A stretch of DNA of 64,000 nucleotides from JABSOG01 sp041583135 (GTDB taxonomy: Bacteria > Pseudomonadota > Gammaproteobacteria > Enterobacterales > Alteromonadaceae), in assembly GCA_041583135.1 (NCBI GenBank), contig JBFHGJ010000006.1, forward strand, positions 1-64,000, in the 5' to 3' direction. The position numbers and the translations under genes were made by a program. The notes beneath the pieces were generated by a model. It did not search any database. It was not told where the DNA came from and saw only the letters and a program-made list of their open reading frames with translations. Of the stretch, positions 39,562 through 50,344 are shown piece after piece (within the stretch, counting starts at the first letter, position 1; each line of letters starts with the position of its first letter).

Positions 39562-42500
39562 CTAATAACGATTAAGCACCCTTGTTGCTATGGCTGCGAC
39601 CTCTTCAACATGGGGCTCTTCCATCATGCCAAAATGGGTCGAATCTACCGCATCAATGTCTAAAGGCTTAGCCATCAGCGACGCTATGCCTTCAATTCGC
39701 TCATTCATAAACGACTCAGTTTGCTGATGGGTCGCCACCACGTAATGGGTCGGCGCTTGTAACACGAATCTCGGCTTATGGAAGTTAAGCCCAATTTGGT
39801 TGGCCGAAATGATATATTCATAATAATCATCGGCGCTGACCTTTAGTTTATCGCCTTCGATTTCAAACGCTGGCAATTCTTCGTACTGCTCGCGCATTAG
39901 CTGGCACTTTTGGTGATGAGACAGCTTATTCAGGTTAGCTAGCCCGGTCTCATGGTGCTCGGGCTTAATCCCTTTGCCATTAGACAACATGGCATCGAAA
40001 ATCACCAAACACGCCACTTCTTTCCCTTGTGCTTCCAATTGTGCAGCAGCTTCCATCGCCAATACGCCGCCACTGGACCACCCCCCCAAATAATACGGCC
40101 CTTGGGGCTGTGTTTGTTGTAACCTTTCAATATAAAGGGCTGCCAACTGTTCGATAGACAAAAAGGCTGGCACCAATTGATTGGCGATTTCAGGGCGCTG
40201 GAAACCATAAACCGGACGGTTAATATCGAGTTTGTGGGCGAAGATCTGATAACAAAACGCGTGCCCCCCCACCGGCTGGAATAAAAACAGCGGCGCTTTG
40301 TCACCATCAGAGCGCAATGTCACCTGACAGTCATCATTGACGGCAAAATCGGCCTGTGCAATATACGCAGCCAACTGAGCAATGCTCTTATGATTAAACA
40401 CATCGGCCAGTTTAACCTCCGGGGCAATCTCCTTTTGAATCAAGGTTGTCAAACGTGCGGCGTTAAGTGAGTTGCCGCCGACATTAAAAAAGTCGGCATC
40501 GATACTGATCTTTTCCAGCTTCAATACTCGCTGCCACAACAAAGACAGGGCTTTTTCAAGGGCGGTACTCGCCTCTATGTAAAGGTCACTGTTTTGATTA
40601 CCGGCAAGGTCGGTTTCAGGCAAAGCGCGCACGTCAAGCTTACCATTGACGTTTAGCGGCAGTTTATCAAGTGCCACGATAATGCTCGGCACCATGTATT
40701 TGGGCAGTCGCTCAGCTAAGCTTTGTTTCAAACTATCGCTATCGCATGTTTGCCCTTCGTTGATTGTGACAAATGCCGCAAGGTACTTCTCCCCTTGGTG
40801 CACACGGCTCACAACGGCGGCCTGTGATACCAGCTCAATGGTACACATGACACGCTCGATTTCCTTCAGCTCAATACGATGGCCGCGGATCTTCACCTGT
40901 GAGTCACCTCGGCCCAAGTATTCTAACTGACCATCGGGCAACCAGCGCACCTTATCGCCCGACTTATACAATCGCTTGGCAGGGTCGAACACACTAGGAA
41001 TAAAACTCGCCGCACTTAATTCCGGCTTGTTTAAATACTCTCTTGCAAGACCGGCACCGCCAATATATAGCTCACCGGCACAACCGATAGGCGCAAGTTC
41101 GCTATCATTGGCCATAACATACATTTGTCGGCCTTTCACCGCTTGGCCAATCGGCACACTACGGCCCCACTCAGTACACTCATAAAAACTGGTCAAAACG
41201 CCTGCTTCTGTCGGTCCATAACAGTTCAATACATGCTCGGGACGCTGCTTTTGTGCAACCAACTTGGCTATCAAGTCTGTCGTCAGCACATCACCGCCCA
41301 ACAACAGGTATTTAACGTTGTTAAACACATTATTGTCTTGCACATACAAACTATCAAACAGCGAGCCTGACATGATCATAACGGTAATATTCGACGTTTT
41401 GAGCAAACGGCCAAAGGTGCTTATCTCAAGGGTTCTGTCCGGTGGGATCACCAGTTTGGCACCATTGAGTAGCGCGCCGTAGATCTCAAACACAGAAATA
41501 TCGAAGTTCGGCGTGGTTTGCTGCAACACGCAGTCGTTTACCCCTATATCGATATACGCTTGGTCCTTGACCAAACTGACCGCCGCACGATGTTCAACCG
41601 CCACCCCTTTGGGTTGACCTGTTGTGCCCGAGGTATATATCACATAGGCGAGATTATCTGCCGAAACCTGTGGTAGTGTCACTTGCTCGGCCGTGCAAGC
41701 CGCAGGGGTGATCACTTGTAAATCCTGACCGGCGTCATCAAGCCACTGCGTTAGCCTTGGCTTGTACTGGTCACTACAGATCACCAATACCGGCGCACTG
41801 TCACTGAGCAAGTACAACGCCCTTTGCTGTGGAAACTCGGTTGAAACCGGCACATAGGCCGCACCGGCTTTGAGTACCGCAAGCATCGCGACTATCATCT
41901 CGATATCGCAATCCATATGTAGCGCAATGAGGCTATCAGGCGCGACTTGCCCGCCCTTTTGCGTTGCCAAAATGCCCTGTGCTAAAGCGGTCGATTGCGC
42001 GTCAAGTTGCTCGTAGGTAAGCGAGTTCTCGCCCTGCTCAACCGCAATGGCACCAGGTGTGAGCGATACTTGTTGTGCAAACGCAGTTGTCACGGGCACC
42101 GTTGACCAATACGCATCATCAGCGCCAACATTGGCCTGTGCCATTAACCACTGACGGTCTTGCTCAGTCACCATATTGATTTGGCCAACTTGCTGGTCAA
42201 TATCACCAACCAAGGCGCTCAATACCTGAGTATAGTGACGACTAAACTGCGCAACGGTCGCCTCGTCAAATAGTGCCTGCGCATAGTTGAAACCTGCGGC
42301 CAACCCTTGTTGTGAATCGACAATATTCAAGCTCAAATCAAACTTAGCGGCATCGCCGATGGCCTGTTTAAGCTCAAGTCCAACCGGCGCGAATGGCAAC
42401 AACTGACCACCTTCTGTACAGCCAAAGCGCTGCAAGCTAAAGGTGGTTTGGAAAATCGGATGACGTGAAGCATCTTGCTCCAGCGCCAACAACTCCACCA

Positions 42501-45500
42501 ATTGTTCAAACGGCAATTGTTGGTGCTGTTGCGCCTCACTGAACATTTGATTGACTTGCTGCACAAAGCCATTTAGCGCCGCCTTTTCGTCAATTTGCGT
42601 ACGTAAGGCCAATGAATTGATGAAAAAGCCTATTAGAGATTGGGTCTGCGCCTGTTCGCGGTTGGCCGTCACAGTACCGACAACAATATCGTCCTGCCCA
42701 CTCACCTTCGCCAACATCAAATAATAGGCCGACAACATAACAACATACAACGAGGTATTTTGTTGCTTGGCCAGTTCTCGCAACTGGTTTGATAGTTCAA
42801 CATCAAGGGTAAAATTGTAATTGGCGCCGCGATAGTCAAACTGATTAGGTCTGGCGTAAGTGGTTGGCAGTTCCAAGGTACTAAAGCCAGAGAGCTTCTG
42901 CTGCCAATAGTCTTTTAGCGACTGCGTGTTTGCGCCGCTAAGCTGCGCTTTTTGCCACAGCGCATAATCGCCGTATTGAACCTCAAGGGGCGCGATATCA
43001 ACACTGCGCTGCTGGCTTAATGCCGTGTAAACGCTGGAAAACTCCTGCAAGAACACATCGATAGACCAACCGTCAAAGGCAATATGATGCCAGTTAAACA
43101 GCAGGTATTGCTTATCTGGCGCGTCAAGCCACACCACTTTAAACGGCGCTTCTTCTGCAAGAACAAATGAATGTTCAGCTGCCGCTTTTATCTTTTCCCG
43201 TAGCTCGGCGTCATCACGCACCGCGACTCTATCAATGTCTATATGACACTCAAGCAATTGCTGATAATCATCGCCCTGCGCATCGCTAACGTAAATGCTG
43301 CGAAGCACCTGATGGCGCTCGGCGATTACATTGACGGTTTGTACGATAAGCGCATAGTTCCCATCAACATCGGCTCCGCCTTTTAGCGCGACTAAGTAAG
43401 GCACGTTGTAGGCCGTGTTGCCTTGGTCGAACCTATCTAAAAACAACATGCGCTGCTGAGCGAATGACAATGGATAGCGGGTTTGAGACTGCGCCGTTAT
43501 TTTGCTGAGTTTGGCACCTGCCGCTTTGCCGTTTGACAAAGACGCGGCAATAGCTGCGATGTTTTTCTGTTCAAACAACAACGACAAAGGCAATTGGCAT
43601 TCAAGCTCAGCGGCAACCCTGCCGGCAAGGCGCATGGCATTGATTGAATTGCCACCGATGGCGAAGTAATCATCAAACACACCAACCTGCTCAAGCCCAA
43701 GTACGCTCTGCCAGATATCACACAGGATCTGTTCAACTTCATTACGAGGTGCGACGTAATTTTGTTGCGACACAAACTCAGGTTTCGGCAAAGCACGCAC
43801 ATCACACTTGCCATTCACTGTCAAAGGCACCGCATCAATCGCCATTAGTGCGGTAGGCAACATATAGTCCGGTAACTGCTCTGATAGCGGGTTGAGGATA
43901 GTTTGCGGGTCAAAACTAAAGCCCTCATCCATAACCACATAAGCCGCCAAACGCGTTAAGTCATTAGTTTTAACATCGATAACAACCGCTTGCTTAATGC
44001 CGTGCAATGCCATCAGCGCGTTTTCTATCTCTGCCAGCTCGATTCTAAAGCCACGTATTTTGACCTGGGCGTCGCGACGACCCAAATATTCAATATGACC
44101 ATTGCCTAACCAGCGCACGATATCGCCGGTTTTATACAACCGCTCATAGCCAAGCGCTTTATCCTTGCTCGTGGCAAATGGGTTGTCGATAAACTGCGCT
44201 TGAGTCAAGTCATCACGGTTGATGTAACCTTTAGCAACCCCTGCGCCGCCAATATACAGTTCGCCGACACAGCCCGGCGACACCAATTGCGCCATATCAT
44301 CGAGCACATAATATTGCACATTGCTCAATGGCGCGCCGATATCACCTACCCGAGTGCCTGCTGAGAATAAGTTGGCGCTGGAGATAATACTCGCTTCGGT
44401 TGGGCCGTAGGCGTTAAACACTTTGAGCTTGCGACTGAGGCGCTCAAAGTCGCTAAGCTTGGTCATTTCGCCACCTAAGGTAATGGCTTTGAGCTTGCCC
44501 AGTTTGTTCTCGTCCAGCAGACTCACCAAAGCCGGTGGCAATGCCGTCCACTCAATCGGGTGTTCGCCTAAATATTGATGCAGCGCCGCGATGTCTTTTC
44601 TCATCGCTTCGCTGGCAATGTGAATATGACTGCCACAAAGTAGTGGGCAAAAGATCTCCATGACACTCGGGTCAAACACATAAGCATTGTAAAACAAGGT
44701 GGTTTTGTAATTAGACAAGGCAAATTTTTGCGTAATGGCACTGACACCATTTACTGCGTTTTGGTGAGAGAGCATTACCCCTTTTGGCGTGCCGGTCGTA
44801 CCAGAGGTATAGATCACATAGGCCAAATCATCACAGCTTGCCTTGATATCGGGGTTGCTTTGGCAGTGATCGCTTTCAAGTGATTCATCCACCGCAATGC
44901 AGCTAAGCGTGCGCGCATTACCCTGTGTCATCACCTTCAGCTCATCGACTTGGTCTGAAGTGGTCATCAGCCAATCGACCGAGGCGTTTTCAATTAAAAA
45001 GTTAAGTCTTTGTTTTGGACTGTTCAAAGCCATCGGCAAATAGGCGCCACCGGCTTTAAGCACCGCCAGTATGGCAATAATCATGTCCAAGCCGCGCTCA
45101 ACATATAGCCCGACCACCGTGCCCACTGGCATTTCCTGCCCTTGGCTTTTCGCATATTGCGCTCGCAGATCATGAGCGACTCGGTTGGCCGCTTGATTAA
45201 GCGCAAAATAGCTCAGGCTCTTGCCTTCACAACTCAGCGCAAGCGCCTCAGGAGTGCGGCTAACCTGTTGTTCAAACAACTGTACCAGGGTCGTTTCACT
45301 GTAAGTGCGCTGCAATGGCTCGCAGTAAGTTTTATTGTATTGTGCCAGTTGGGCTTTTTCTGCTGCGCTAACCAGCTCCAGCTCACTTAGCGGTCTGTCG
45401 GCCAAACTCACCAGTTGCTCTAAACACAGAATAAACTTGTCGCTAAAGCGCGCTATCGTATCGCGTTTAAACAAGCTGGTAGCATAATTAAACACCCCTT

Positions 45501-48500
45501 TTAGGCTTGAGCCTTGAGCGCTTAAGGTCAAACTCAAGTCGTTTTTAGCAGGTGTAAACAGCTGCTGCTCTACGCCAAAATCCACCTCATCAAAGGGCAA
45601 TCCATCACAGAAATGCCCCTCACCACTGAGTTCATTGAGGGTAAACATCACTTGAAACAGTGGATGGCGACTGGTATCACGAGGTACGTCAAGCAATTCG
45701 ACCAATTGTTCAAACGGCAACTCTTGGTGTACCTTGGCCTGATTGCCAACTTGTTGTACTTGACGTATAAACTCATCGCCAGACAAACGCTTGTCAACTT
45801 CAGCGCGTAACACCAGCGTATTAACAAAAAAGCCGACCAATGATTGCGCTTGAGTCTGCTGGCGATTGTCCGATGGCGTGCCAATGACAATATCGGTTTG
45901 ACCACTTATCGATGCCAGGCTGATGAAATAGCCGCTGAGCAACACATTGTATAAGCTGGTCTGCTGAGATTTGGCCACAGCACGTAACTTATCGGCCAAT
46001 TCAGGTGCGACAGTAAAACCAAAGTTGGCACCGCGATAGTCGATTTCACTTGGTCTTGGATAGTCGGTGGGTAACTGTAGCGTTTGCACATCGGCCAATT
46101 GTTCCTGCCAATAGTGCTCTAATTGACTTAAAGTATCACCGCTTAGGTAGTCACGCTGCCACAGCGCATAATCACCATATTGGATATCCACTGCCGCAAG
46201 GCTTGCACCAGTGTTTTTGGTCAGTGACTGCCAGATGGCTTTTAGCTCGCTGAAAAAGACATTGATAGACCAGCCATCAAAAGCAATATGATGCCATAAC
46301 ATCATAATATATTGGCCATCATCCGCATGGTAACGATAAAGCCTTAACGGCACTTGGCTGAACAAGTCAAATGGTTGGTCGATATCCTGCTTTATGCATT
46401 GCTGTAACGAACCGGACACGGTTCTCGTGATCCATTGCAACGGCTGCGTCAATCGACGTGATAAGATCTGCCCGCTGTCTTTGTCACGGACAAAAACACT
46501 GTTAAGCACTTGATGGCGTGCAATGGTCGCTTCAATCGCCTGTTGCATCACAACAAACGCCGCATCGCTTTGCTCACTTTTATCAAGTTTGGCAATGAAT
46601 GGCATGTGATAAATATTGCTGTCTTTAATATACGACTGAACAAACAGCAGTCTTTGCTGCGCATAGGACAGCGGATAAGCGTCGAGATGCCGAGCAGCGA
46701 TGGTTGTTGCCGAAGCGCTATCGAGGACATCCGCAAGCCCCGCCACCGTCTTTTGCTCAAACAACATTTGTAAGGTGATATCAACACCCAAAGCTTTACG
46801 ACTCGCGTTGGTGAGCTTCATCGCCATGATTGAGTTGCCGCCTAAACAGAAAAAGTCGTCATAAATACCGACCCGCTCAATCTTAAGCACATCCTGCCAA
46901 ATCTGACATAGGGCTTTTTGCTCTGGCGTCACTGGCGCAACATAGTCTTTTTGCACCCATTCAACCTGCTGTGGCAACGCCCGTTTATCCAATTTACCAT
47001 TGTTGGTCAGTGGAATAGCATCGATAAAGGTAAAGCTGGCCGGAACCATGTAATCGGCCAAGCGACGCGAAAGCCCTTTGACTAGCTCATCGACCACTAA
47101 CTCAACACCATCATTGGCAACCACAAAAGCGGCTAAGAATTTACTTCCCTCGTGCTCTCTATCGACCACAGCGGCCTGTTTCACCTCGGGCAATTCGCTC
47201 AAAGCCGTTTCCACTTCGCCCAGTTCAATGCGAAAGCCACGAATTTTCACCTGAGTGTCGTTGCGGCCTAGGTATTCCAATTGACCATCGTTAAGCCAGC
47301 GCACCAAGTCGCCGGTTTTATACATTCTACCGCCAAGCGGTTGGCGCAATGCATCCCCAACGAAAGGGTCGTTAATAAAGCACTGCGCTGTCAGCTCCTC
47401 ACGGTTGAGATAACCGCGACCAACCACGGCGCCACCAATGTACAGCTCGCCCGGACAATTGACTGGCACCGGCTGTTTGTTTTTATCAAGCACATATAAC
47501 AAGGCGTTGTCGATACCACGGCCGATGCAGTTAACGAAAGGCTGTTCGGCATAATCGAGTGATTGCGTTGCGATATGGGTTTCAGTCGGCCCATAGCAGT
47601 TAATGAGCCTGTTGCCGAAACGCTTTTTAAGGGCCTGTGTGGCAGGCTCTCCTGCACTGAGCACTCTTTTAACCGACGCCAAAGCGTCATCATTGTTGAG
47701 GTTCATCAAATAGCTGGTGGTACAACCGAGCTGAGTCACCTGATTGTCGATGATTATTCTTTCGATTTTATCCAGCTGCTGGATATCGCAGAGTTTTGGC
47801 AATACCAATTTGGCACCAACACACAGAGCACAAAAGATCTGCTCTACCGAAACATCAAAGTAGTAAGGCGACAGCAACAATACGCTGTCATCTGCTTGCA
47901 TACCATAGCTCTTTATTTGATTGGCTATCAGGTTTGACAACACTTGATGTTCAACCATCACACCTTTAGGCGTGCCGGTTGTGCCAGAGGTGTATATAAC
48001 ATAAGCCAATGCGCAAAGCGGCACATCTGCACCTGCACTGTTGGCTATTGCGCTTTGTCCATCCAACTCAGCTTCGTTATTCAGCGCAGATGGCACGCAG
48101 TGCACTTTGGTGTCCTTAAGTTGGCTTAAATAATCAACATAGTGCGCTTGAGTCAGTACCAAGTTTACTTTGGCGTCTTCAACAATAAATGCGGTGCGCT
48201 CAAAGGGGTTTTGCGGCGCGATAGGCAGATAGGCGCCACCAGCCTTATAGACAGCCAATATGGCAACTATCATTTCAAAGCCGCGGTCAAAATGCAGCGC
48301 AACTAAGGTATCACGGGGTAACAAGCCGCGCTCGCCGCCTAAACTTTGACATAACTGCCGTGCAAGATGATTGGCCTGCGCATTGAGCGCGCGGTAAGTC
48401 AGGGGCTGTTGCTCAAAAACCAAAGCGACGCTATCTGGCGCTTGTTGCACTTGACACTCAAACCTCTCAAGCACAGTCGGCTGAGATGATATATCGTTTT

Positions 48501-50133
48501 GTGGTGCCTGCCATTGATATAGCAGCTGTTCAGACTGATTTGACGGCAGCATGGGTAATGACATCACCTGCTGTTCGGCATTATCGACGATTGAGTACAA
48601 CAAACACTCAAACGCTTCACTCATGCGCTCAATGCTTTGGTGTTCGAACAGGTCGGTATCATACTCCCACTCTACCTCGATGCCGTCATGGGTTTCTCGG
48701 GCATCGACAAACAAATCAAACTTTGAGGTGTGGGCGGTGATCTCTAAAGGCGTGGTATCTAATCCCGATAACTTTAAGCCCTCACCAAAGCTGTTGCTCA
48801 GCAAGAACATGATCTGAAATACCGGGTTATGATTGATACTGTGTTCAATCTCAAGGGCATCGACCAGTTGGTCAAAAGTGAACGATTGATGACTCAGGGC
48901 ACTTAAGGTTTTGGCTTTGTTCTGCTTTAAGAACTCAGCAAAGCCCGGGTTTCCGGCAAAGTTCGAGCGCAACACCGCTGTGTTGACAAAAAAGCCCATC
49001 AAGTCTGCGGTCTGCTGATTGAGCCTGTTGGCAACCGGAGTGCCCAACACCACATCATCGGTGTTTGAGTAGCGGGCAATCAATAAGGCAAACGCACTTT
49101 GCATTACCATAAACAAGGTGCACTGGGTATGTTGCGCTACCTGTTTAAGCCCTCGCAAAAGCTCGTGAGGCAATTGCTGGCGGTACATACGACCTTGAAA
49201 TCGCGGCATTGACGGTCTGGGCTTATCGAGCAATAGGCCATGCACAGGTTCGGCGCCGGCCAAATACTCTCGCCAAAAAGCAATAGGTTGACTCAAATCG
49301 GCGGATTGCTCGACCTGCCATTTGGCGTAATCACGATATTGCAGTTCAAGAGGTGCCAGTGGATTTGACTGACCTTGCGCATAAGCTTGATACAGCGCAG
49401 CGATCTCTTTGAACAATATCCCTAAAGACCAGCCGTCGGCAGCAATGTGATGCAAGGTCATGATCAACGCATGGCGCTGTGGCGCGGTTTTTACCAAGGT
49501 TGCCCGCAACAAATAGTCACTATCTAATGCGAAGGGTTTAACCGTGCTATCGGTGATCAACTCAGCAACAAACGCATCGATTTGCTCTTGTCTCAGCGCG
49601 CTTTTATCATGAAACGTCAAAACAGATTGCGGCACAGGTAGCACGCTCAACGTCGCCTGTACATCCGACTGGGTGTCCGTTAAAGACTCATTGACATCAT
49701 CTGCTGCTCGCTGCGCACAAATGGTGGTGCGCAACACTTGATGACGTTCGATTACGCTAACCAACGCTTTATCGAGCGCGGCGACATTCAACTCGCCATG
49801 CAGTTCATTGGCGCTCGGCATATTGTAGTTGGCGTTATCGCCGTTGATTTGGTCGATAAACCACAATCCCTGCTGCGATACCGACAACATTGCCGGGCCT
49901 TCACTTGGGCTGATGACCGGCGTTTGTGCGTTGTGTTTTTGCTGCTGGCGCAAACGCGCCTGTTGTTCGAGATGCGCCATGATGACCGCTTTGTTTTGCG
50001 CAATTTGCGCAGCGGTTTGTTTGTCCATGGCGCCTTTTTCAGCCTTACACAACAGCTTGTCTTCGCCGAGAGACAGCGTGATACCGCGTTGTTTTAACTG
50101 CGCCAAAAACGCCTTGATTTCAGTTATATTCAT
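39562..50133 (-). CDS. NRPS, system I second subunit, 3 modules plus thioesterase
   Basis: 3523-aa terminal NRPS of system I. Domains, approximate residues: TubC-like dock 1-60 (EDKLLCKAEKGAM); C (HHIAADGWS ~226); A1 (~712 core); PCP (GGNSIM ~1101); C (HHIAFDGWS ~1281); A2 (~1772); PCP (GGNSIN ~2162); C (HHIAFDGWS ~2348); A3 (~2831); PCP (GGNSLN ~3222); TE ~3265-3523. The TE has nucleophile motif GGWSSGG (~3353), a likely Asp in VIFDAML (~3381) and His in DSTHFGMM (~3500); it releases the peptide by hydrolysis or cyclisation. Codes: DVEGLACIAK, DPMATGAIIK and DIFILGCVLK. I recognise none of these; Glu at position 239 in the first hints at a basic side chain. All C domains look like LCL type and no E or C/E domain is seen, so an all-L tail is expected. 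The start lacks a good Shine-Dalgarno; a perfect palindrome lies just upstream. Confidence 0.97.
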   Translation of the reverse strand: MNITEIKAFLAQLKQRGITLSLGEDKLLCKAEKGAMDKQTAAQIAQNKAVIMAHLEQQARLRQQQKHNAQTPVISPSEGPAMLSVSQQGLWFIDQINGDNANYNMPSANELHGELNVAALDKALVSVIERHQVLRTTICAQRAADDVNESLTDTQSDVQATLSVLPVPQSVLTFHDKSALRQEQIDAFVAELITDSTVKPFALDSDYLLRATLVKTAPQRHALIMTLHHIAADGWSLGILFKEIAALYQAYAQGQSNPLAPLELQYRDYAKWQVEQSADLSQPIAFWREYLAGAEPVHGLLLDKPRPSMPRFQGRMYRQQLPHELLRGLKQVAQHTQCTLFMVMQSAFALLIARYSNTDDVVLGTPVANRLNQQTADLMGFFVNTAVLRSNFAGNPGFAEFLKQNKAKTLSALSHQSFTFDQLVDALEIEHSINHNPVFQIMFLLSNSFGEGLKLSGLDTTPLEITAHTSKFDLFVDARETHDGIEVEWEYDTDLFEHQSIERMSEAFECLLYSIVDNAEQQVMSLPMLPSNQSEQLLYQWQAPQNDISSQPTVLERFECQVQQAPDSVALVFEQQPLTYRALNAQANHLARQLCQSLGGERGLLPRDTLVALHFDRGFEMIVAILAVYKAGGAYLPIAPQNPFERTAFIVEDAKVNLVLTQAHYVDYLSQLKDTKVHCVPSALNNEAELDGQSAIANSAGADVPLCALAYVIYTSGTTGTPKGVMVEHQVLSNLIANQIKSYGMQADDSVLLLSPYYFDVSVEQIFCALCVGAKLVLPKLCDIQQLDKIERIIIDNQVTQLGCTTSYLMNLNNDDALASVKRVLSAGEPATQALKKRFGNRLINCYGPTETHIATQSLDYAEQPFVNCIGRGIDNALLYVLDKNKQPVPVNCPGELYIGGAVVGRGYLNREELTAQCFINDPFVGDALRQPLGGRMYKTGDLVRWLNDGQLEYLGRNDTQVKIRGFRIELGEVETALSELPEVKQAAVVDREHEGSKFLAAFVVANDGVELVVDELVKGLSRRLADYMVPASFTFIDAIPLTNNGKLDKRALPQQVEWVQKDYVAPVTPEQKALCQIWQDVLKIERVGIYDDFFCLGGNSIMAMKLTNASRKALGVDITLQMLFEQKTVAGLADVLDSASATTIAARHLDAYPLSYAQQRLLFVQSYIKDSNIYHMPFIAKLDKSEQSDAAFVVMQQAIEATIARHQVLNSVFVRDKDSGQILSRRLTQPLQWITRTVSGSLQQCIKQDIDQPFDLFSQVPLRLYRYHADDGQYIMMLWHHIAFDGWSINVFFSELKAIWQSLTKNTGASLAAVDIQYGDYALWQRDYLSGDTLSQLEHYWQEQLADVQTLQLPTDYPRPSEIDYRGANFGFTVAPELADKLRAVAKSQQTSLYNVLLSGYFISLASISGQTDIVIGTPSDNRQQTQAQSLVGFFVNTLVLRAEVDKRLSGDEFIRQVQQVGNQAKVHQELPFEQLVELLDVPRDTSRHPLFQVMFTLNELSGEGHFCDGLPFDEVDFGVEQQLFTPAKNDLSLTLSAQGSSLKGVFNYATSLFKRDTIARFSDKFILCLEQLVSLADRPLSELELVSAAEKAQLAQYNKTYCEPLQRTYSETTLVQLFEQQVSRTPEALALSCEGKSLSYFALNQAANRVAHDLRAQYAKSQGQEMPVGTVVGLYVERGLDMIIAILAVLKAGGAYLPMALNSPKQRLNFLIENASVDWLMTTSDQVDELKVMTQGNARTLSCIAVDESLESDHCQSNPDIKASCDDLAYVIYTSGTTGTPKGVMLSHQNAVNGVSAITQKFALSNYKTTLFYNAYVFDPSVMEIFCPLLCGSHIHIASEAMRKDIAALHQYLGEHPIEWTALPPALVSLLDENKLGKLKAITLGGEMTKLSDFERLSRKLKVFNAYGPTEASIISSANLFSAGTRVGDIGAPLSNVQYYVLDDMAQLVSPGCVGELYIGGAGVAKGYINRDDLTQAQFIDNPFATSKDKALGYERLYKTGDIVRWLGNGHIEYLGRRDAQVKIRGFRIELAEIENALMALHGIKQAVVIDVKTNDLTRLAAYVVMDEGFSFDPQTILNPLSEQLPDYMLPTALMAIDAVPLTVNGKCDVRALPKPEFVSQQNYVAPRNEVEQILCDIWQSVLGLEQVGVFDDYFAIGGNSINAMRLAGRVAAELECQLPLSLLFEQKNIAAIAASLSNGKAAGAKLSKITAQSQTRYPLSFAQQRMLFLDRFDQGNTAYNVPYLVALKGGADVDGNYALIVQTVNVIAERHQVLRSIYVSDAQGDDYQQLLECHIDIDRVAVRDDAELREKIKAAAEHSFVLAEEAPFKVVWLDAPDKQYLLFNWHHIAFDGWSIDVFLQEFSSVYTALSQQRSVDIAPLEVQYGDYALWQKAQLSGANTQSLKDYWQQKLSGFSTLELPTTYARPNQFDYRGANYNFTLDVELSNQLRELAKQQNTSLYVVMLSAYYLMLAKVSGQDDIVVGTVTANREQAQTQSLIGFFINSLALRTQIDEKAALNGFVQQVNQMFSEAQQHQQLPFEQLVELLALEQDASRHPIFQTTFSLQRFGCTEGGQLLPFAPVGLELKQAIGDAAKFDLSLNIVDSQQGLAAGFNYAQALFDEATVAQFSRHYTQVLSALVGDIDQQVGQINMVTEQDRQWLMAQANVGADDAYWSTVPVTTAFAQQVSLTPGAIAVEQGENSLTYEQLDAQSTALAQGILATQKGGQVAPDSLIALHMDCDIEMIVAMLAVLKAGAAYVPVSTEFPQQRALYLLSDSAPVLVICSDQYKPRLTQWLDDAGQDLQVITPAACTAEQVTLPQVSADNLAYVIYTSGTTGQPKGVAVEHRAAVSLVKDQAYIDIGVNDCVLQQTTPNFDISVFEIYGALLNGAKLVIPPDRTLEISTFGRLLKTSNITVMIMSGSLFDSLYVQDNNVFNNVKYLLLGGDVLTTDLIAKLVAQKQRPEHVLNCYGPTEAGVLTSFYECTEWGRSVPIGQAVKGRQMYVMANDSELAPIGCAGELYIGGAGLAREYLNKPELSAASFIPSVFDPAKRLYKSGDKVRWLPDGQLEYLGRGDSQVKIRGHRIELKEIERVMCTIELVSQAAVVSRVHQGEKYLAAFVTINEGQTCDSDSLKQSLAERLPKYMVPSIIVALDKLPLNVNGKLDVRALPETDLAGNQNSDLYIEASTALEKALSLLWQRVLKLEKISIDADFFNVGGNSLNAARLTTLIQKEIAPEVKLADVFNHKSIAQLAAYIAQADFAVNDDCQVTLRSDGDKAPLFLFQPVGGHAFCYQIFAHKLDINRPVYGFQRPEIANQLVPAFLSIEQLAALYIERLQQTQPQGPYYLGGWSSGGVLAMEAAAQLEAQGKEVACLVIFDAMLSNGKGIKPEHHETGLANLNKLSHHQKCQLMREQYEELPAFEIEGDKLKVSADDYYEYIISANQIGLNFHKPRFVLQAPTHYVVATHQQTESFMNERIEGIASLMAKPLDIDAVDSTHFGMMEEPHVEEVAAIATRVLNRY

Positions 50134-50142
50134 GATTGTTAT

Positions 50143-50156
50143 CAGGTTGCAACCTG
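50143..50156. promoter_or_regulatory. 14-bp perfect palindrome upstream of the terminal NRPS
   Basis: CAGGTTGCAACCTG is self-complementary and ends 9 nt before the NRPS start codon at 50133. It occupies the place where a ribosome-binding site would be expected, and none is obvious. It could be an operator or an RNA element; this is inference. Confidence 0.4.
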
Positions 50157-50267
50157 CTCCCTATCGGGCGGGAGTCGAGATAGTGCTGCGCACTGACTCC
50201 CTGCAATGTTTTGATACCGACTGTCGCACTCGCCAGCGCAGAATTTACCCGAGAAAATTGCCGCTAA

Positions 50268-50291
50268 GCCCAACAGTTGAGCCTGTTGGGC
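50268..50291. terminator. Hairpin after the DUF6875/YbaK gene
   Basis: A 9-bp perfect stem (GCCCAACAG with CTGTTGGGC) has a 6-nt loop and lies 54 nt downstream of the stop of the 377-aa gene on the minus strand. There is no immediate U tract (TTTT occurs about 10 nt further on). It may be an attenuator or RNA-stability hairpin rather than a full terminator. The rest of the 211-bp gap 50134-50344 holds only the palindrome at 50143. Confidence 0.4.
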
Positions 50292-50344
50292 GTGTTTCAG
50301 AGCTAATCTACACTGCCGTGCGGTGCGCTAAATTAAGATCAGCT

